The translations under genes and the position numbers were made by a program. Shown piece after piece: positions 1-9,029 of a stretch of DNA of 64,000 bases (positions are counted from its first letter, which is position 1; each line of letters begins with the position of its first letter). Below the pieces are notes generated by a model, which saw only the letters and a list, made by a program, of their open reading frames with translations, ran no database searches and was not told the DNA's origin. The stretch lies in contig NZ_ATTI01000001.1 in NCBI RefSeq assembly GCF_000419605.1, positions 1,646,501 to 1,710,500 of the forward strand, given 5' to 3'. This stretch comes from Sphingomonas phyllosphaerae 5.2 (GTDB lineage Bacteria > Pseudomonadota > Alphaproteobacteria > Sphingomonadales > Sphingomonadaceae).

Positions 1-112
1 CCGACAATTTTTCGGCGAGCACCGACAGCCACATCGCTGCGGCGCGCCGCGCGCGTGCCGCGTCGGGCAGACGATCGGTGGCTTGTTGCGCTCGCGTACA
101 AACCCTAAGCAT
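1..112 (-). CDS. Partial hypothetical protein, N-terminus only
   Basis: An open frame on the minus strand starts at ATG 112 (preceded in frame by a stop) and runs off the window edge for 37 codons. The visible peptide is rich in Ala and Arg and ends AMWLSVLAEKLS. It is divergent from the Crp/Fnr gene, with about 40 bp between starts. No family is recognised, and such a short GC-rich frame could be chance. Confidence 0.3.
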   Translation of the reverse strand, partial: MLRVCTRAQQATDRLPDAARARRAAAMWLSVLAEKLS

Positions 113-151
113 CGATCAGGGACGTAGTATTTCTGGGGGGCAGGCCATCCG

Positions 152-886
152 ATGCGGGTGACGAAGGACTTTTTGCGTGGGCGCGGCCGGCACGCGATGA
201 CCGAGGCCGAGAAGGACGTGCTGGAGCGCGCCGTCGAGCGCGTCGAGCGATTGCCCGCGCGCACCATCGTCACGCGGCGGGGGGAACCGGTGATGTACAG
301 CACCTTGCTGCTCGATGGCGTCATGTGCCGCTATATGGATGCACGCGACGGCTTCCGGCAGTTGGTGGCATTGCAGATCACCGGCGATTTCGTCGACCTG
401 CACGGCTATCCGCTGCGCCGGCTGGACCACGATGTCGGCACGCTTGCCGATTCGACCATCGCGCTGATCCCGCATGCGCGGATCGACCTCATTCTGGCGG
501 AACATCCGCAGCTTGCGCGCCTCATGTGGCGTTCGACGCTGCTCGACGCCGCGCTCCACCGTGAATGGATATTCCGCATCGGGCGCCTCGATGCCGCTGG
601 GCGGCTCGCGCACTTTCTGCTGGAGACCTATCACCGGATGCGCGTCGTGGGCGCGGCGGATGGCGGCACCTTCGCCTTTGCGCTGACGCAGCAGGATCTC
701 GGCGAGGCGCTGGGGCTGACCAGCGTGCACGTCAACCGCATGCTGCGGCGGCTGCGCGAGGCCGGGCTCCTCGACTTCGCGCGTGGCACGGTGCGCATCC
801 TCGACCATGATCGGCTGGCGCGGCTCGGGGAGTTCGACCCCGACTATCTCTACCTCGAGGAAGGTAAGTGGCAGACCGCGCCTTGA
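152..886 (+). CDS. Crp/Fnr family transcriptional regulator
   Basis: A 244-residue cytoplasmic regulator. The N-terminal half (about 20-145) has the layout of a cyclic-nucleotide-binding-type beta-barrel sensor. The C-terminus (about 155-225) carries a Crp-type winged helix, with the recognition helix in the stretch LGEALGLTSVHVNRMLRRL. There is no N-terminal cysteine cluster, so an FNR-like iron-sulfur sensor is unlikely. The start at 152 follows a G-rich stretch; an in-frame ATG at 197 is an alternative. The ligand and targets cannot be read from the sequence. Confidence 0.88.
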   Translation: MRVTKDFLRGRGRHAMTEAEKDVLERAVERVERLPARTIVTRRGEPVMYSTLLLDGVMCRYMDARDGFRQLVALQITGDFVDLHGYPLRRLDHDVGTLADSTIALIPHARIDLILAEHPQLARLMWRSTLLDAALHREWIFRIGRLDAAGRLAHFLLETYHRMRVVGAADGGTFAFALTQQDLGEALGLTSVHVNRMLRRLREAGLLDFARGTVRILDHDRLARLGEFDPDYLYLEEGKWQTAP

Positions 887-951
887 TCCGGCGCCGCATC
901 GCGGCATGAAGTCGCTTGGCCGCAGCGCGTAAATAGCCTTAGGTGCTGGTC

Positions 952-2142
952 ATGTCCGATCAGCTCCCGCCCGCCGAACCGTTCATTCCGGCGCCCACTG
1001 CGGCGGGGATCGACCCACCGCTACGCCGTGATCGCCTGCTGGCGGGGCTGACGCTGACCGCCGGGATCGGGCTGATGCTTGGCCTGCCGTTCGCGTTGCA
1101 GGCGGGGGCCGAGTTCTTCATGCCGACCTCGATTGCGCTGGTCGTCTCGCTGGCGCTGATCCCGTTGCTCGAGTGGCTCGAGCGACGGCGGCTGCCCTCG
1201 GCGATCGCGGCGTTACTCTGCGTCGTGCTGTTCCTGGTGATCGCCAACGTCGCACTGGCCGCGATCGTGGTGCCGGCGACCGAATTCTTCCGGCTGCTGC
1301 CGCGTCGCATCCACCGCATCCAGGCGAACCTCGCCCCGATCCTCGATCTTTATTCCAGTCTGGAGCGTTACGCGAACCGGACCTTGCGCCAGATCGCGAC
1401 CACTCCGGTGCGGCCGTCGCCGGCCACCACGGTCGCGCCGCCGAGTTCGATCGTCGAGCTGGCCGCCACCTCGGCACCCGCGGTCATCATCCAGACCTTC
1501 TACGCGATTCTGGTGGCCTTCTTCTTCCTGTCCGGTTGGACTCGGATGCGCGAGAAGATGATCACCGGACGCGCCAGCTTCGGCGGTGCGATGACGACCG
1601 CGCGCGTGTTGCAGGAAATGGTCGATGCGGTGTCCTCGTACCTGGGCACCATCACCGCGATCAACATCGCACTGGGCGCGATCGTGGCGGGTGCGCTGCA
1701 CCTGCTGGGGATGCCGTTCCCCTTGATGTGGGGCGGGATCGTCACCCTGCTCAACTACGTGCCGTATTTCGGGCCGGTGGTCGCGGCGCTGCTGCTGGCG
1801 ATCGGTGGGCTGATGACCTTTTCCGACGTGTGGACCGCCTTGTCGGCGCCCGCGATCATGTATGGCGCGCACCTGATCGAGGCCAATGTGGTGACGCCGT
1901 TGATCGTCGGGCATCGCCTGACGATCAACCCGGTGATGATCCTCATCTCGATCAGCTTCTGGGGCTGGGTATGGGGCACGGTGGGCGCGTTGCTGGCGGT
2001 GCCGATCCTCATCATCGTCCAGACGATCCTGTCCGCCGCCGGGCGTCCCGACATCGCCGGCTTCCTGTTCGAGGACGGTACGCTGATGCGCGGGCAGGAG
2101 GAGCAGGCGACGGTAATTGAAAAAGTACCCGACAGCCGTTGA
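952..2142 (+). CDS. AI-2E family transporter (PerM/UPF0118)
   Basis: An integral membrane protein of about 396 residues. Hydrophobic segments lie near residues 25-45, 60-75, 80-105 and 180-200, with a long C-terminal membrane block (about 235-365), as in AI-2E/PerM permeases. The central hydrophilic stretch, followed by segments with G-P-V-V-A and P-L-I-V-G-H-R-L, is typical. Members have been linked to autoinducer-2 or ion export, but the substrate here is unknown. The frame can be extended upstream to a GTG at 943; ATG 952 gives MSDQLPPAEP, a more usual N-terminus. It is a single gene, followed by tRNA genes. Confidence 0.88.
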   Translation: MSDQLPPAEPFIPAPTAAGIDPPLRRDRLLAGLTLTAGIGLMLGLPFALQAGAEFFMPTSIALVVSLALIPLLEWLERRRLPSAIAALLCVVLFLVIANVALAAIVVPATEFFRLLPRRIHRIQANLAPILDLYSSLERYANRTLRQIATTPVRPSPATTVAPPSSIVELAATSAPAVIIQTFYAILVAFFFLSGWTRMREKMITGRASFGGAMTTARVLQEMVDAVSSYLGTITAINIALGAIVAGALHLLGMPFPLMWGGIVTLLNYVPYFGPVVAALLLAIGGLMTFSDVWTALSAPAIMYGAHLIEANVVTPLIVGHRLTINPVMILISISFWGWVWGTVGALLAVPILIIVQTILSAAGRPDIAGFLFEDGTLMRGQEEQATVIEKVPDSR

Positions 2143-2188
2143 CAGGGTTCGGCACGCCGCCTAGTTGGCGCGCCTCACGCTTCTCCAA

Positions 2189-2265
<77 letters not shown>

Positions 2266-2362
2266 CCCTTCGGGATGGTTTTTGGTAGCGGCGTTTTCCG
2301 GCAGGAAATGCGCGTGTTAGCGGACGTGATGTCCGTGCAGACGCGCATCCCGCCGATGGAAT

Positions 2363-2439
<77 letters not shown>

Positions 2440-2463
2440 TTCTTCAATGGCTTGTCGTCAGCA

Positions 2464-2670
2464 TCAGCGCCAGCGCCCGGTTTCCATCCAGCGCAGCAGC
2501 GGCTTGAGCGGCGTGATCCACACGATCCCGGTGACGAGGTAGAAGGCGAGCTGAACCGCGCCGTGCCAGTGCCCGATGGTGCCGGATAATGATGCGATTC
2601 CGACGCACCAGATGAGGATCAGGAGCAGGATAAGCAGCATTCCGACCGGTTTGCGCCACGACGGTGTCAT
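2464..2670 (-). CDS. DUF2842 small membrane protein
   Basis: A 68-residue protein with two hydrophobic segments (about 10-30 and 38-56) separated by a short polar loop containing GHWHGA. This is the size and layout of alphaproteobacterial DUF2842 proteins, whose function is unknown. The start ATG at 2670 overlaps the stop of fau (ATGA), so translation is probably coupled and the gene is the last of the zapA-6S-fau transcription unit. Confidence 0.8.
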   Translation of the reverse strand: MTPSWRKPVGMLLILLLILIWCVGIASLSGTIGHWHGAVQLAFYLVTGIVWITPLKPLLRWMETGRWR

Positions 2671-3209
2671 TCGGTGATCCAATCCTGCTCGGTGGCGATT
2701 GCATGAAGCGGCATGTCCCATGGATCGGCCGGTATCGCCTCCAGCCGTTGCACGCTCCACGCCACGCCGATCCGCTTCGCGTGCGGGAACGCCTCGAAGG
2801 CGCGGTCGTAATGACCCGCACCTTGCCCGATGCGGTTCAGGTGGCGATCGAACGCGACCAGCGGCGTCAGTACGATGTCGGGCGCTACCGCCACGTCTTC
2901 GCCCGCTGGCTGTCGCAACCCGAACGGCCCTGCCGTCAGCGCCGTGTCTGGTGCCCAGCGAAGGAACCGCAACGGCGTCGCCCGGTCCACGACGTGCGGG
3001 AGCGCCAACGAACACCCCGCGGCCGCCGCAGCCTGCGCCAGCGGCGCCGGATCCGCCTCGCTGCCGATCGGTACATAGCTCGCGACCACCAGCCCGGGGG
3101 ACAGCAGTGCCATGAACCGGCGGTCAGCGCGGATCGGCGCATGCGCGGACACGACAAACGCGTCGCGCGCGGCTCTGGCTGCGGCGCGCAGGACTCGTTT
3201 GTCCGTCAT
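2667..3209 (-). CDS. fau: 5-formyltetrahydrofolate cyclo-ligase
   Basis: A 180-residue enzyme that converts 5-formyl-THF to 5,10-methenyl-THF with ATP, in one-carbon metabolism. The family signature GQGAGHYDRAF (about 128-138) is present, preceded by the LTPLVAFDRHLNRIG stretch that binds ATP and folate. Length matches the family. It sits directly downstream of the 6S RNA and zapA, as ygfA/fau does in many proteobacteria, and overlaps the DUF2842 gene by 4 nt. Confidence 0.93.
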   Translation of the reverse strand: MTDKRVLRAAARAARDAFVVSAHAPIRADRRFMALLSPGLVVASYVPIGSEADPAPLAQAAAAAGCSLALPHVVDRATPLRFLRWAPDTALTAGPFGLRQPAGEDVAVAPDIVLTPLVAFDRHLNRIGQGAGHYDRAFEAFPHAKRIGVAWSVQRLEAIPADPWDMPLHAIATEQDWITE

Positions 3210-3232
3210 GGCGTCCGATGGAAGAGGCGGGT

Positions 3233-3389
3233 GGCGGGACCGCCGTGGCCGTGTGCCGGGGTATCCACTGACGCTCGGTACGTCAGGTGGGAATCATGTG
3301 CGTCGGACCAGGATCCGGGCAGGGACAACCCCCATGGAAGATGAATAGCCTCAGGGATAGTTCTAGGCTCGTACCGGGCAGAACCCGCC
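3233..3389 (-). ncRNA. ssrS: 6S RNA (SsrS), RNA polymerase regulator
   Basis: The 189-nt gap between zapA and fau, read on the minus strand, folds into a long rod. The ends close as GGCGGG/CCCGCC followed by CTGCC/GGCGG. A GGGGT/ACCCC helix lies beyond an unpaired centre, and the tip is a hairpin of about 9 bp (CCACCTGACG / CGTCAGTGG, one bulged C). The rod with a central bubble, the length of about 157 nt and the position between zapA and fau match 6S RNA, which binds housekeeping RNA polymerase in stationary phase. Ends are estimated from the closing helix. Confidence 0.75.
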
Positions 3390-3398
3390 GACACCAAC

Positions 3399-3704
3399 TT
3401 AGGCGCTCGGCAGCGTTTGCTCAAGGGCTGCGGCGATCGATTCGAGTCGTTCCGACAATCGGTCGAGCGCCACGCCTTCCGGCGTCTCGGGCGGCGGGGC
3501 GTTGCGCGCGTCGATCAGCGCATCGGCCACCATCAGCGCGGCCAGGAGCATCGCGCGGTTCGCGCCCCCCGCACCCGCGGCGCGGCGTGCCACGTCCCAG
3601 CGCTCGTCGATCAGCGCCGCCGCCTGCTCCAGCCGCGCTTCGCCACCGTCGCGGCACGCGAGATCGTAGGTCGTATCGCCGATGCGCAGGTTCACGAGCG
3701 CCAT
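3399..3704 (-). CDS. zapA: Cell division protein ZapA
   Basis: A 101-residue cytoplasmic protein. It begins MALVNLRIGDTTYDLAC, the ZapA fold start (I-x-x-x-x-Y-x-L-x-C), and continues with a helical C-terminal half suited to dimerisation. ZapA bundles FtsZ filaments at the division site. The start at 3704 shares one base with the stop of the upstream 62-residue coiled-coil gene (TGATG). The 6S RNA follows at once. Confidence 0.88.
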   Translation of the reverse strand: MALVNLRIGDTTYDLACRDGGEARLEQAAALIDERWDVARRAAGAGGANRAMLLAALMVADALIDARNAPPPETPEGVALDRLSERLESIAAALEQTLPSA

Positions 3705-3892
3705 CAGTCGGCTCCTTGCGCGTCGGCTTCGTTGGCGATGATCGCGTCCAGCGCCGCGATGGCCTGCGCCATCGTCGCCTTCAAGGTGGCGTGCCGGCGT
3801 TCGAGCAGGGTGTCGGCGGCGTGCCGCGCGGCGATCGCCTGTTCGACGCGTCCGATGGCGGCGTCGAGCCGGGCGATCGCGGGATTTTCCAT
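3704..3892 (-). CDS. 62-residue coiled-coil protein encoded upstream of zapA
   Basis: A small, fully helical, charged protein with spaced leucines and isoleucines (LDAAIGRVEQAI, TLLERRHATL, MAQAIAALDAII) that predict one continuous coiled coil. Its stop overlaps the zapA start by one base, so the two are translationally coupled. Family not recognised with certainty. By size and coupling it could be a partner of ZapA in the way ZapB is in other bacteria; that is inference. Confidence 0.72.
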   Translation of the reverse strand: MENPAIARLDAAIGRVEQAIAARHAADTLLERRHATLKATMAQAIAALDAIIANEADAQGAD

Positions 3893-4030
3893 AATCCGAT
3901 CGCGATAGGATCGTGCGCGCCCGCCGACAAGTAGCTTGCGCGGCGGAACGATGCAGCGCGGCGGTTGACGGTTGCGCATCCACCTGCGCAAAAGCCGCCG
4001 CATCTGGACGGAACTTGGCGGAGAGTGACG

Positions 4031-5032
4031 ATGACGAAGGTGGCGATCAACGGCTTCGGGCGCATCGGCCGGCTGGTGGCGCGCGCGCTGCTGGAGCGCG
4101 GCAGCGAGCTGGAACTGGTGGCGATCAACGATCTGGCCGATACCAAGTCCAATGCCTGGCTGTTCAGCCGCGACAGCGTGCACGGCAAGTACGCCGGGAC
4201 CGTCGAAGCCGATGGGCAGGACATGGTAATCGACGGCAAGCGCATTCGCGTCACCGCCGAGCGTGATCCCGCCAACCTGCCGCATGCCGAACTGGGCGTC
4301 GACATCGTGCTGGAATGCACCGGCTTCTTCACCGACCGCGCCAGCGCGCAGAAGCACATCGATGCCGGCGCGAAAAAGGTGTTGATCTCGGCCCCGGCCA
4401 AGGGCGTCGACATCACCGTCGTCTACGGCGTGAACCACGACAAGCTCGAAGCCGGCCACACGATCGTGTCGAACGCGTCGTGCACCACCAACTGCCTGGC
4501 GCCGGTCGCCAAGGTGCTGAACGACGCGATCGGGATCGAGCGCGGATTGATGACCACGATCCACGCATACACCAACGACCAGAAAATCCTCGATCAGATC
4601 CACCCGGACCTGCGCCGCGCGCGCGCCGCGGCGATGAACATCATCCCGACCACGACCGGCGCGGCACGCGCGGTGGGCGAGGTGCTGCCTGAACTGAAGG
4701 GCAAGCTGGACGGCTCGGCAGTACGCGTCCCGGTTCCGGACGGCAGCCTCGTCGACCTGACCTTCACGCCGGCGCGCGACACGACGAAGGAAGAGGTCAA
4801 CGCGCTGCTGAAGGCGGCTGCGGAAGGCCCGATGAAGGGCGTGCTGGAATTCTCGGACGAACCCTTGGTGTCGATCGACATCGTCCACACGCCGTTCTCC
4901 TCGACGGTCGACAGTCTTGAGACTGCGGTGATCGACGGCAAGCTGGTGCGCGTCGTCAGCTGGTACGACAACGAATGGGGGTTTTCGAACCGCATGGTCG
5001 ACACCGCTTCGGCGATGGCCAAGCTGGGGTGA
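4031..5032 (+). CDS. gap: Glyceraldehyde-3-phosphate dehydrogenase, type I
   Basis: A 333-residue glycolytic enzyme converting glyceraldehyde-3-phosphate, NAD and phosphate to 1,3-bisphosphoglycerate. The N-terminal Rossmann motif is [10 protein letters not shown], the acidic ND at about 31-32 suggests NAD preference, the catalytic Cys lies in [12 protein letters not shown], and the C-terminal [12 protein letters not shown] is intact. ATG 4031 was chosen because the Rossmann strand starts there. It is followed by a palindromic repeat, then MOSC and pgk. Confidence 0.97.
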   Translation: MTKVAINGFGRIGRLVARALLERGSELELVAINDLADTKSNAWLFSRDSVHGKYAGTVEADGQDMVIDGKRIRVTAERDPANLPHAELGVDIVLECTGFFTDRASAQKHIDAGAKKVLISAPAKGVDITVVYGVNHDKLEAGHTIVSNASCTTNCLAPVAKVLNDAIGIERGLMTTIHAYTNDQKILDQIHPDLRRARAAAMNIIPTTTGAARAVGEVLPELKGKLDGSAVRVPVPDGSLVDLTFTPARDTTKEEVNALLKAAAEGPMKGVLEFSDEPLVSIDIVHTPFSSTVDSLETAVIDGKLVRVVSWYDNEWGFSNRMVDTASAMAKLG

Positions 5033-5041
5033 GCAACCCGC

Positions 5042-5106
5042 CGTCATGCCGGCAGAAGCCGGCATCTCCCTGTAATGGAGAGACCCCGGCCGCCGTCGGG
5101 GTGACG
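5042..5106. repeat. 65-bp nested palindromic intergenic repeat
   Basis: The element is bounded by CGTCA and TGACG. Inside lie the perfect 8-bp hairpin ATGCCGGC-AGAA-GCCGGCAT (5046-5065), a small CTCC/GGAG hairpin, and CCCCG/CGGGG arms. It resembles the short palindromic intergenic elements common in proteobacteria. In RNA it would form a strong structure between gap and the MOSC gene. Confidence 0.7.
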
Positions 5107-5123
5107 GGCGCGGGGGCGGGTGC

Positions 5124-5582
5124 ATGACCGGCACCTTGCTGGGCATCGCGCGCCACGCGCGCTCGCGCGCGCCGATGCAGTTGGTGGACCGTGTCGAGGT
5201 CAGCGTGGATGGCGGCATCCATGGTGACTTCCGCGGCGCGATGCGTGGCAAGCCCTACAAGCGGCAAGTGACGCTGATGGAGCGCGGCGACTGGGTGGCG
5301 GCAATGGCCGAGGTCGGCCACACGATCGGCTGGCAGGAGCGCCGTGCGAACCTGCTGGTCGACGGCTTCGACCTGCCGCAAGCGCCGGGCGTGCGGCTGC
5401 GGATCGGCGGCGACGTGGTGCTGGAAGTCACGCGTGAATGCGACCCGTGCGACCGCATGGAGGCGCTGGCCGCCGGTTTGCGCGCGGCGCTGACGCCTGA
5501 CTGGCGCGGCGGTGCGTGCGCGATGGTGGTGGAGGGCGGCTGGATCGCCGCCGGTGATGAAATCAGGATCGAGGAATCATGA
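5124..5582 (+). CDS. MOSC domain protein
   Basis: A 152-residue single-domain protein. MOSC domains carry or transfer sulfur through a conserved cysteine, here in the stretch [10 protein letters not shown] (about 109-118), a usual C-terminal MOSC signature. GGIHGDFRG in the N-terminal half is also typical of the family. The gene lies between gap and pgk, and its stop overlaps the pgk start (ATGA). The substrate is unknown; a link to central carbon flux is only positional. Confidence 0.85.
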   Translation: MTGTLLGIARHARSRAPMQLVDRVEVSVDGGIHGDFRGAMRGKPYKRQVTLMERGDWVAAMAEVGHTIGWQERRANLLVDGFDLPQAPGVRLRIGGDVVLEVTRECDPCDRMEALAAGLRAALTPDWRGGACAMVVEGGWIAAGDEIRIEES

Positions 5583-6769
5583 CCAAGTCCTTCCGAACAC
5601 TCGACGATATCGGTGACGTCCGCGGCAAGCGCGTGCTGGTGCGCGAAGATTTGAACGTGCCGTTGCACGACGGGCGGGTCAGCGACGACACCCGGCTGCG
5701 CGCAACCGTGCCGACGGTGGCCGAACTCGCCGACAAGGGCGCGATCGTGCTGGTGCTGGCGCATTTCGGGCGTCCGAAGGGCGTGCCGTCGCCGGAGACC
5801 TCGCTGGCGCAGATCGTAAGGCCGTATGAAACGGTGTTGGGTCGCCCGGTCCGCTACATCGATTGGGAAGGCGCCGCAGCGGCGATCGCGACGATGCAGC
5901 CCGGCGACATCGGCGTGCTGGAGAATACGCGCTTCTTCGGCGGCGAGGAAAAGAACGATCCGGCGGTGGTAGAGCGCTTCGCCGCGTTCGGCGACCTCTA
6001 CGTCAACGACGCCTTCTCGGCGGCGCATCGCGCGCATGCCTCGACGGAGGGTTTGGCGCATCGCCTGCCGTCGTTCGCCGGCCGTGCGATGGAAGCCGAA
6101 CTCGACGCGTTGGAGAAGGCGCTCGGCAAGCCCGAGCATCCCGTCGCCGCAGTGGTAGGCGGTGCGAAGGTGTCGACCAAGCTGGCAGTACTCAAGCACC
6201 TGGTCACGCGCGTCGACCATCTCATCATCGGCGGCGGGATGGCGAACACCTTCCTCGCCGCGCGCGGCGTCGATGTCGGCAAAAGCCTGTGCGAGCACGA
6301 GCTGACCGGGACCGCCGAGGAGATTTTCGATGCTGCCGAGCAGGCCGGCTGCACGATCCATCTGCCCTATGACGTGGTGGTCGCCACCGAGTTCAGGCCG
6401 AACCCACCGACCCGCACCGTCAACGTCCATGAGGTCGCCGCCGACGAGATGATCCTCGACGTCGGCCCGGCCGCGACCGAATCGCTGGGCGACGTGCTCA
6501 AGAACTGCCGGACGCTGGTGTGGAACGGCCCGCTCGGCGCGTTCGAGACGCCGCCGTTCGACACCGCCACGGTCGCTCTGGCGCGTACTGCCGCGGCACT
6601 GACCAAGGAAGGCAGCCTCGTCTCGGTCGCGGGCGGCGGTGACACGGTCGCCGCGCTGAACCAGGCTGGCGCGGGCGACTCGTTCACCTTCGTCTCCACC
6701 GCCGGCGGCGCCTTCCTGGAGTGGATGGAAGGTCGCGAATTGCCGGGGGTCGCGGCGCTCCAGCGCTGA
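5579..6769 (+). CDS. pgk: Phosphoglycerate kinase
   Basis: A 396-residue glycolytic enzyme making ATP and 3-phosphoglycerate from 1,3-bisphosphoglycerate. The N-terminal signature [10 protein letters not shown], the hinge motif [11 protein letters not shown] and the C-terminal nucleotide-binding [12 protein letters not shown] are intact, and length is normal. It is translated with a 4-nt overlap after the MOSC gene and ends 6 bp before the convergent hydrolase gene. Confidence 0.97.
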   Translation: MTKSFRTLDDIGDVRGKRVLVREDLNVPLHDGRVSDDTRLRATVPTVAELADKGAIVLVLAHFGRPKGVPSPETSLAQIVRPYETVLGRPVRYIDWEGAAAAIATMQPGDIGVLENTRFFGGEEKNDPAVVERFAAFGDLYVNDAFSAAHRAHASTEGLAHRLPSFAGRAMEAELDALEKALGKPEHPVAAVVGGAKVSTKLAVLKHLVTRVDHLIIGGGMANTFLAARGVDVGKSLCEHELTGTAEEIFDAAEQAGCTIHLPYDVVVATEFRPNPPTRTVNVHEVAADEMILDVGPAATESLGDVLKNCRTLVWNGPLGAFETPPFDTATVALARTAAALTKEGSLVSVAGGGDTVAALNQAGAGDSFTFVSTAGGAFLEWMEGRELPGVAALQR

Positions 6770-6775
6770 CGCGTG

Positions 6776-7438
6776 TCAGGCGTGCAGGCGGCGATCGTCG
6801 CCGGCACGCTGCGACAGGATCGCACGGGCGTCGCCCGGCGTACGCACCTCGCCATGCGGGCCACCGGCCGCCGTCAACACGCGCTCGAGCAGTTCCAGTC
6901 CCTCGGGCCATTGCCCAAGCCCGCTGGCGGCGTTGATGTGACCGTGCGCGCCGTAATCGACGAAATGGCTGCCCCAGTCGACCGCCATGCTGTGCGCGCG
7001 CTCGACCGTCACCCACGGGTCGTCGTTCGATGCGACGAGGATCGAGGGGAAGGGCAGCGCCAGCTTCGGCGCGGGCCCGAACGGCGCCAGTTCGCTGGCG
7101 ATCCCGGCGCGATCGACGTCCGCCGGTGCGACCAGCAGCGCACCCGCCACCGGCCATCCATAAGGCTGCGGGCTCATCGACGCCCACCACGCGATCGCGA
7201 TGCAGCCAAGGCTATGACCGACGAGGATTACCGGCGCCCGTGCCGAGGACACCGCCTGGTCGATTTTCGTCACCCAGCTGTTGCGATGCGGACGGTCCCA
7301 CATTCCGAGATCGATGCGCGACGTATCGGGGCGGCTGCGCTCCCACAAAGTTTGCCAGTGCGCCGGACCCGAACCACCCAGGCCGGGGACGGTCAGCACG
7401 GTCGGCTGAACCGACAGATCGTAGTTGGCATGTCCCAT
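6776..7438 (-). CDS. RBBP9/YdeN family alpha/beta hydrolase
   Basis: A 220-residue cytoplasmic serine hydrolase. The nucleophile elbow is GHSLG (about 95-99), the acid lies in the NDDPWV stretch, and the catalytic His is in GAHGHIN, all in the order of RBBP9-like enzymes. The start at 7438 has an excellent AGGAGG 6 bases upstream. The physiological substrate is not evident. Confidence 0.85.
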   Translation of the reverse strand: MGHANYDLSVQPTVLTVPGLGGSGPAHWQTLWERSRPDTSRIDLGMWDRPHRNSWVTKIDQAVSSARAPVILVGHSLGCIAIAWWASMSPQPYGWPVAGALLVAPADVDRAGIASELAPFGPAPKLALPFPSILVASNDDPWVTVERAHSMAVDWGSHFVDYGAHGHINAASGLGQWPEGLELLERVLTAAGGPHGEVRTPGDARAILSQRAGDDRRLHA

Positions 7439-7638
7439 GACGTACCTCCTGTTCCCGTGTGCAGGCGAGGCCGCGGTTCAGTGTGGGGTCGGGCATACCG
7501 CGGCCTCTGATCCGACATGTAATCCCGAGTAGATTGATCGGCAATCGTGCAGCGCAGCAAGTCGTGCAAACGGTGCCCCTGCTGCGACGAGGCGTTGCGC
7601 GGCTTGCCGCGACCGGCGCGGCGCGCGATAGCGCCGCA

Positions 7639-8382
7639 ATGTCCGCTAACCCCAAACAGCGTGCCGACCAATTGCTCGTCGATCGCGGCCTTGCCGAGTC
7701 GCGCACGCGCGCGCAGTCGCTGATCATGGCCGGGCTCGTCTTTGCCGGTGACCGCAAGATCGAGAAGCCCGGGCAGTCGCTGCCGGGCGATACGCTCCTC
7801 GACGTACGCGGGCGCGATCACCCCTGGGTCTCGCGCGGCGGCATCAAGCTGGCGCATGGCCTCGATCATTTCGGCTGGGACGTGGCCGGGGCCGTGGCGA
7901 TCGACGTCGGCTCCTCGACCGGCGGCTTCACCGACGTGCTGCTCAGTCGCGGCGCGGCGCGCGTGTACGCGGTCGATAGCGGCACGAACCAGCTGGCATG
8001 GAAACTGCGGCAGGACGATCGCGTCATCGTCCATGAACAGACCAGCGCACGCATCCTGACCACGGCGCATATCCCCGAGCCGATCGACCTGGTGGTGTGC
8101 GACGCCAGCTTCATCGGATTGGCGAAGGTGCTGGAGGTGCCGCTCGGCTTCGTGCGCGCCGGCGGCCGCGCGATGGCGCTGGTTAAGCCGCAGTTCGAGG
8201 CCGGGCGCGGCGAGGTGGGGAAGGGCGGAGTGGTGCGCGACCCGGCGATCCACGCGCGCGTCTGCACGGAGGTGGCGGACTGGTTCACCGCCGGTGGCTG
8301 GCAGGTGGAAGGCGTGGTCGAAAGCCCGATCACCGGGCCGGAGGGGAACGTGGAATTCCTGCTCGCGGCGCATCGTGGTTGA
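7639..8382 (+). CDS. tlyA: TlyA family rRNA (cytidine-2'-O)-methyltransferase
   Basis: A 247-residue protein with an N-terminal S4 RNA-binding domain (about 8-65; RADQLLVDRGLAESRTRAQ) and a C-terminal FtsJ/RrmJ-type methyltransferase (about 68-245). The SAM motif is IDVGSSTGGFTDVLL, followed by VKPQFEAGR. TlyA homologues methylate 16S and/or 23S rRNA; some have been called hemolysins. Start at ATG 7639, where homology begins; the frame is open further upstream but looks non-coding. Divergent from the RBBP9-like gene. Confidence 0.9.
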   Translation: MSANPKQRADQLLVDRGLAESRTRAQSLIMAGLVFAGDRKIEKPGQSLPGDTLLDVRGRDHPWVSRGGIKLAHGLDHFGWDVAGAVAIDVGSSTGGFTDVLLSRGAARVYAVDSGTNQLAWKLRQDDRVIVHEQTSARILTTAHIPEPIDLVVCDASFIGLAKVLEVPLGFVRAGGRAMALVKPQFEAGRGEVGKGGVVRDPAIHARVCTEVADWFTAGGWQVEGVVESPITGPEGNVEFLLAAHRG

Positions 8383-8442
8383 ACCGCGTCACGCGCCGCG
8401 CGCTATGCATGATGTCGGCGTAACGATCTGGCGCGCAAGGGG

Positions 8443-9003
8443 ATGAGCATGGGCGAAGTGGCATCGAAGGAGCAGTTGCGGATGTCCTTCGTTCGCTGGG
8501 CGGCGGTGGCGGTGCCTGCGGTGCTGTTGCTCGGCTTCCTCTCCGGCCGCACCGTGCCGTCGGGGGAGCAGAATGGCTGGTACGCCGCGCTGACCAAGCC
8601 CGACTTCACGCCGCCGGGCTGGGCGTTTCCGGTCGTCTGGTCGTTGCTCTACGTCATGATAGGGGTGGCGCTGGCGCTGGTGTTGAGCGCGCGTGGCGCG
8701 CGATTGCGGGGGCTCGGCATCGCGCTGTTCGTCGCCCAGCTCGCCGGCAATCTCGCCTGGACGCCCTTGTTCTTCGGCGCGCACCACGTCGGCGCGGCAT
8801 TCCTGTTGATCGTCGCGATCCTCGGCCTGTCGATCCTCACCACGATCGTCTTCGCGCAGGTTCGGCGCGTCGCGGCGTGGCTGATGGTGCCGTACATGGC
8901 GTGGCTGTGCCTCGCCGGCGCGCTCAATTGGGAGATCGGGCGGCTGAATCCGGACGCGGAACGGGTTGTGAAAGCCGCCGCGGCATCCCAAGTGATCCGC
9001 TGA
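8443..9003 (+). CDS. TspO/MBR family membrane protein
   Basis: A protein of up to 186 residues with five hydrophobic helices (about 20-38, 63-82, 90-108, 115-138, 143-162). The segments WYAALTKPDFTPPGWAFPVVW and NLAWTPLFFG are hallmarks of TspO, which binds tetrapyrroles and affects porphyrin handling and stress responses. The true start could be 8443 or 8449. Confidence 0.93.
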   Translation: MSMGEVASKEQLRMSFVRWAAVAVPAVLLLGFLSGRTVPSGEQNGWYAALTKPDFTPPGWAFPVVWSLLYVMIGVALALVLSARGARLRGLGIALFVAQLAGNLAWTPLFFGAHHVGAAFLLIVAILGLSILTTIVFAQVRRVAAWLMVPYMAWLCLAGALNWEIGRLNPDAERVVKAAAASQVIR

Positions 9004-9029
9004 CCTTTGCTCTCGCAGGACGAATCGCC

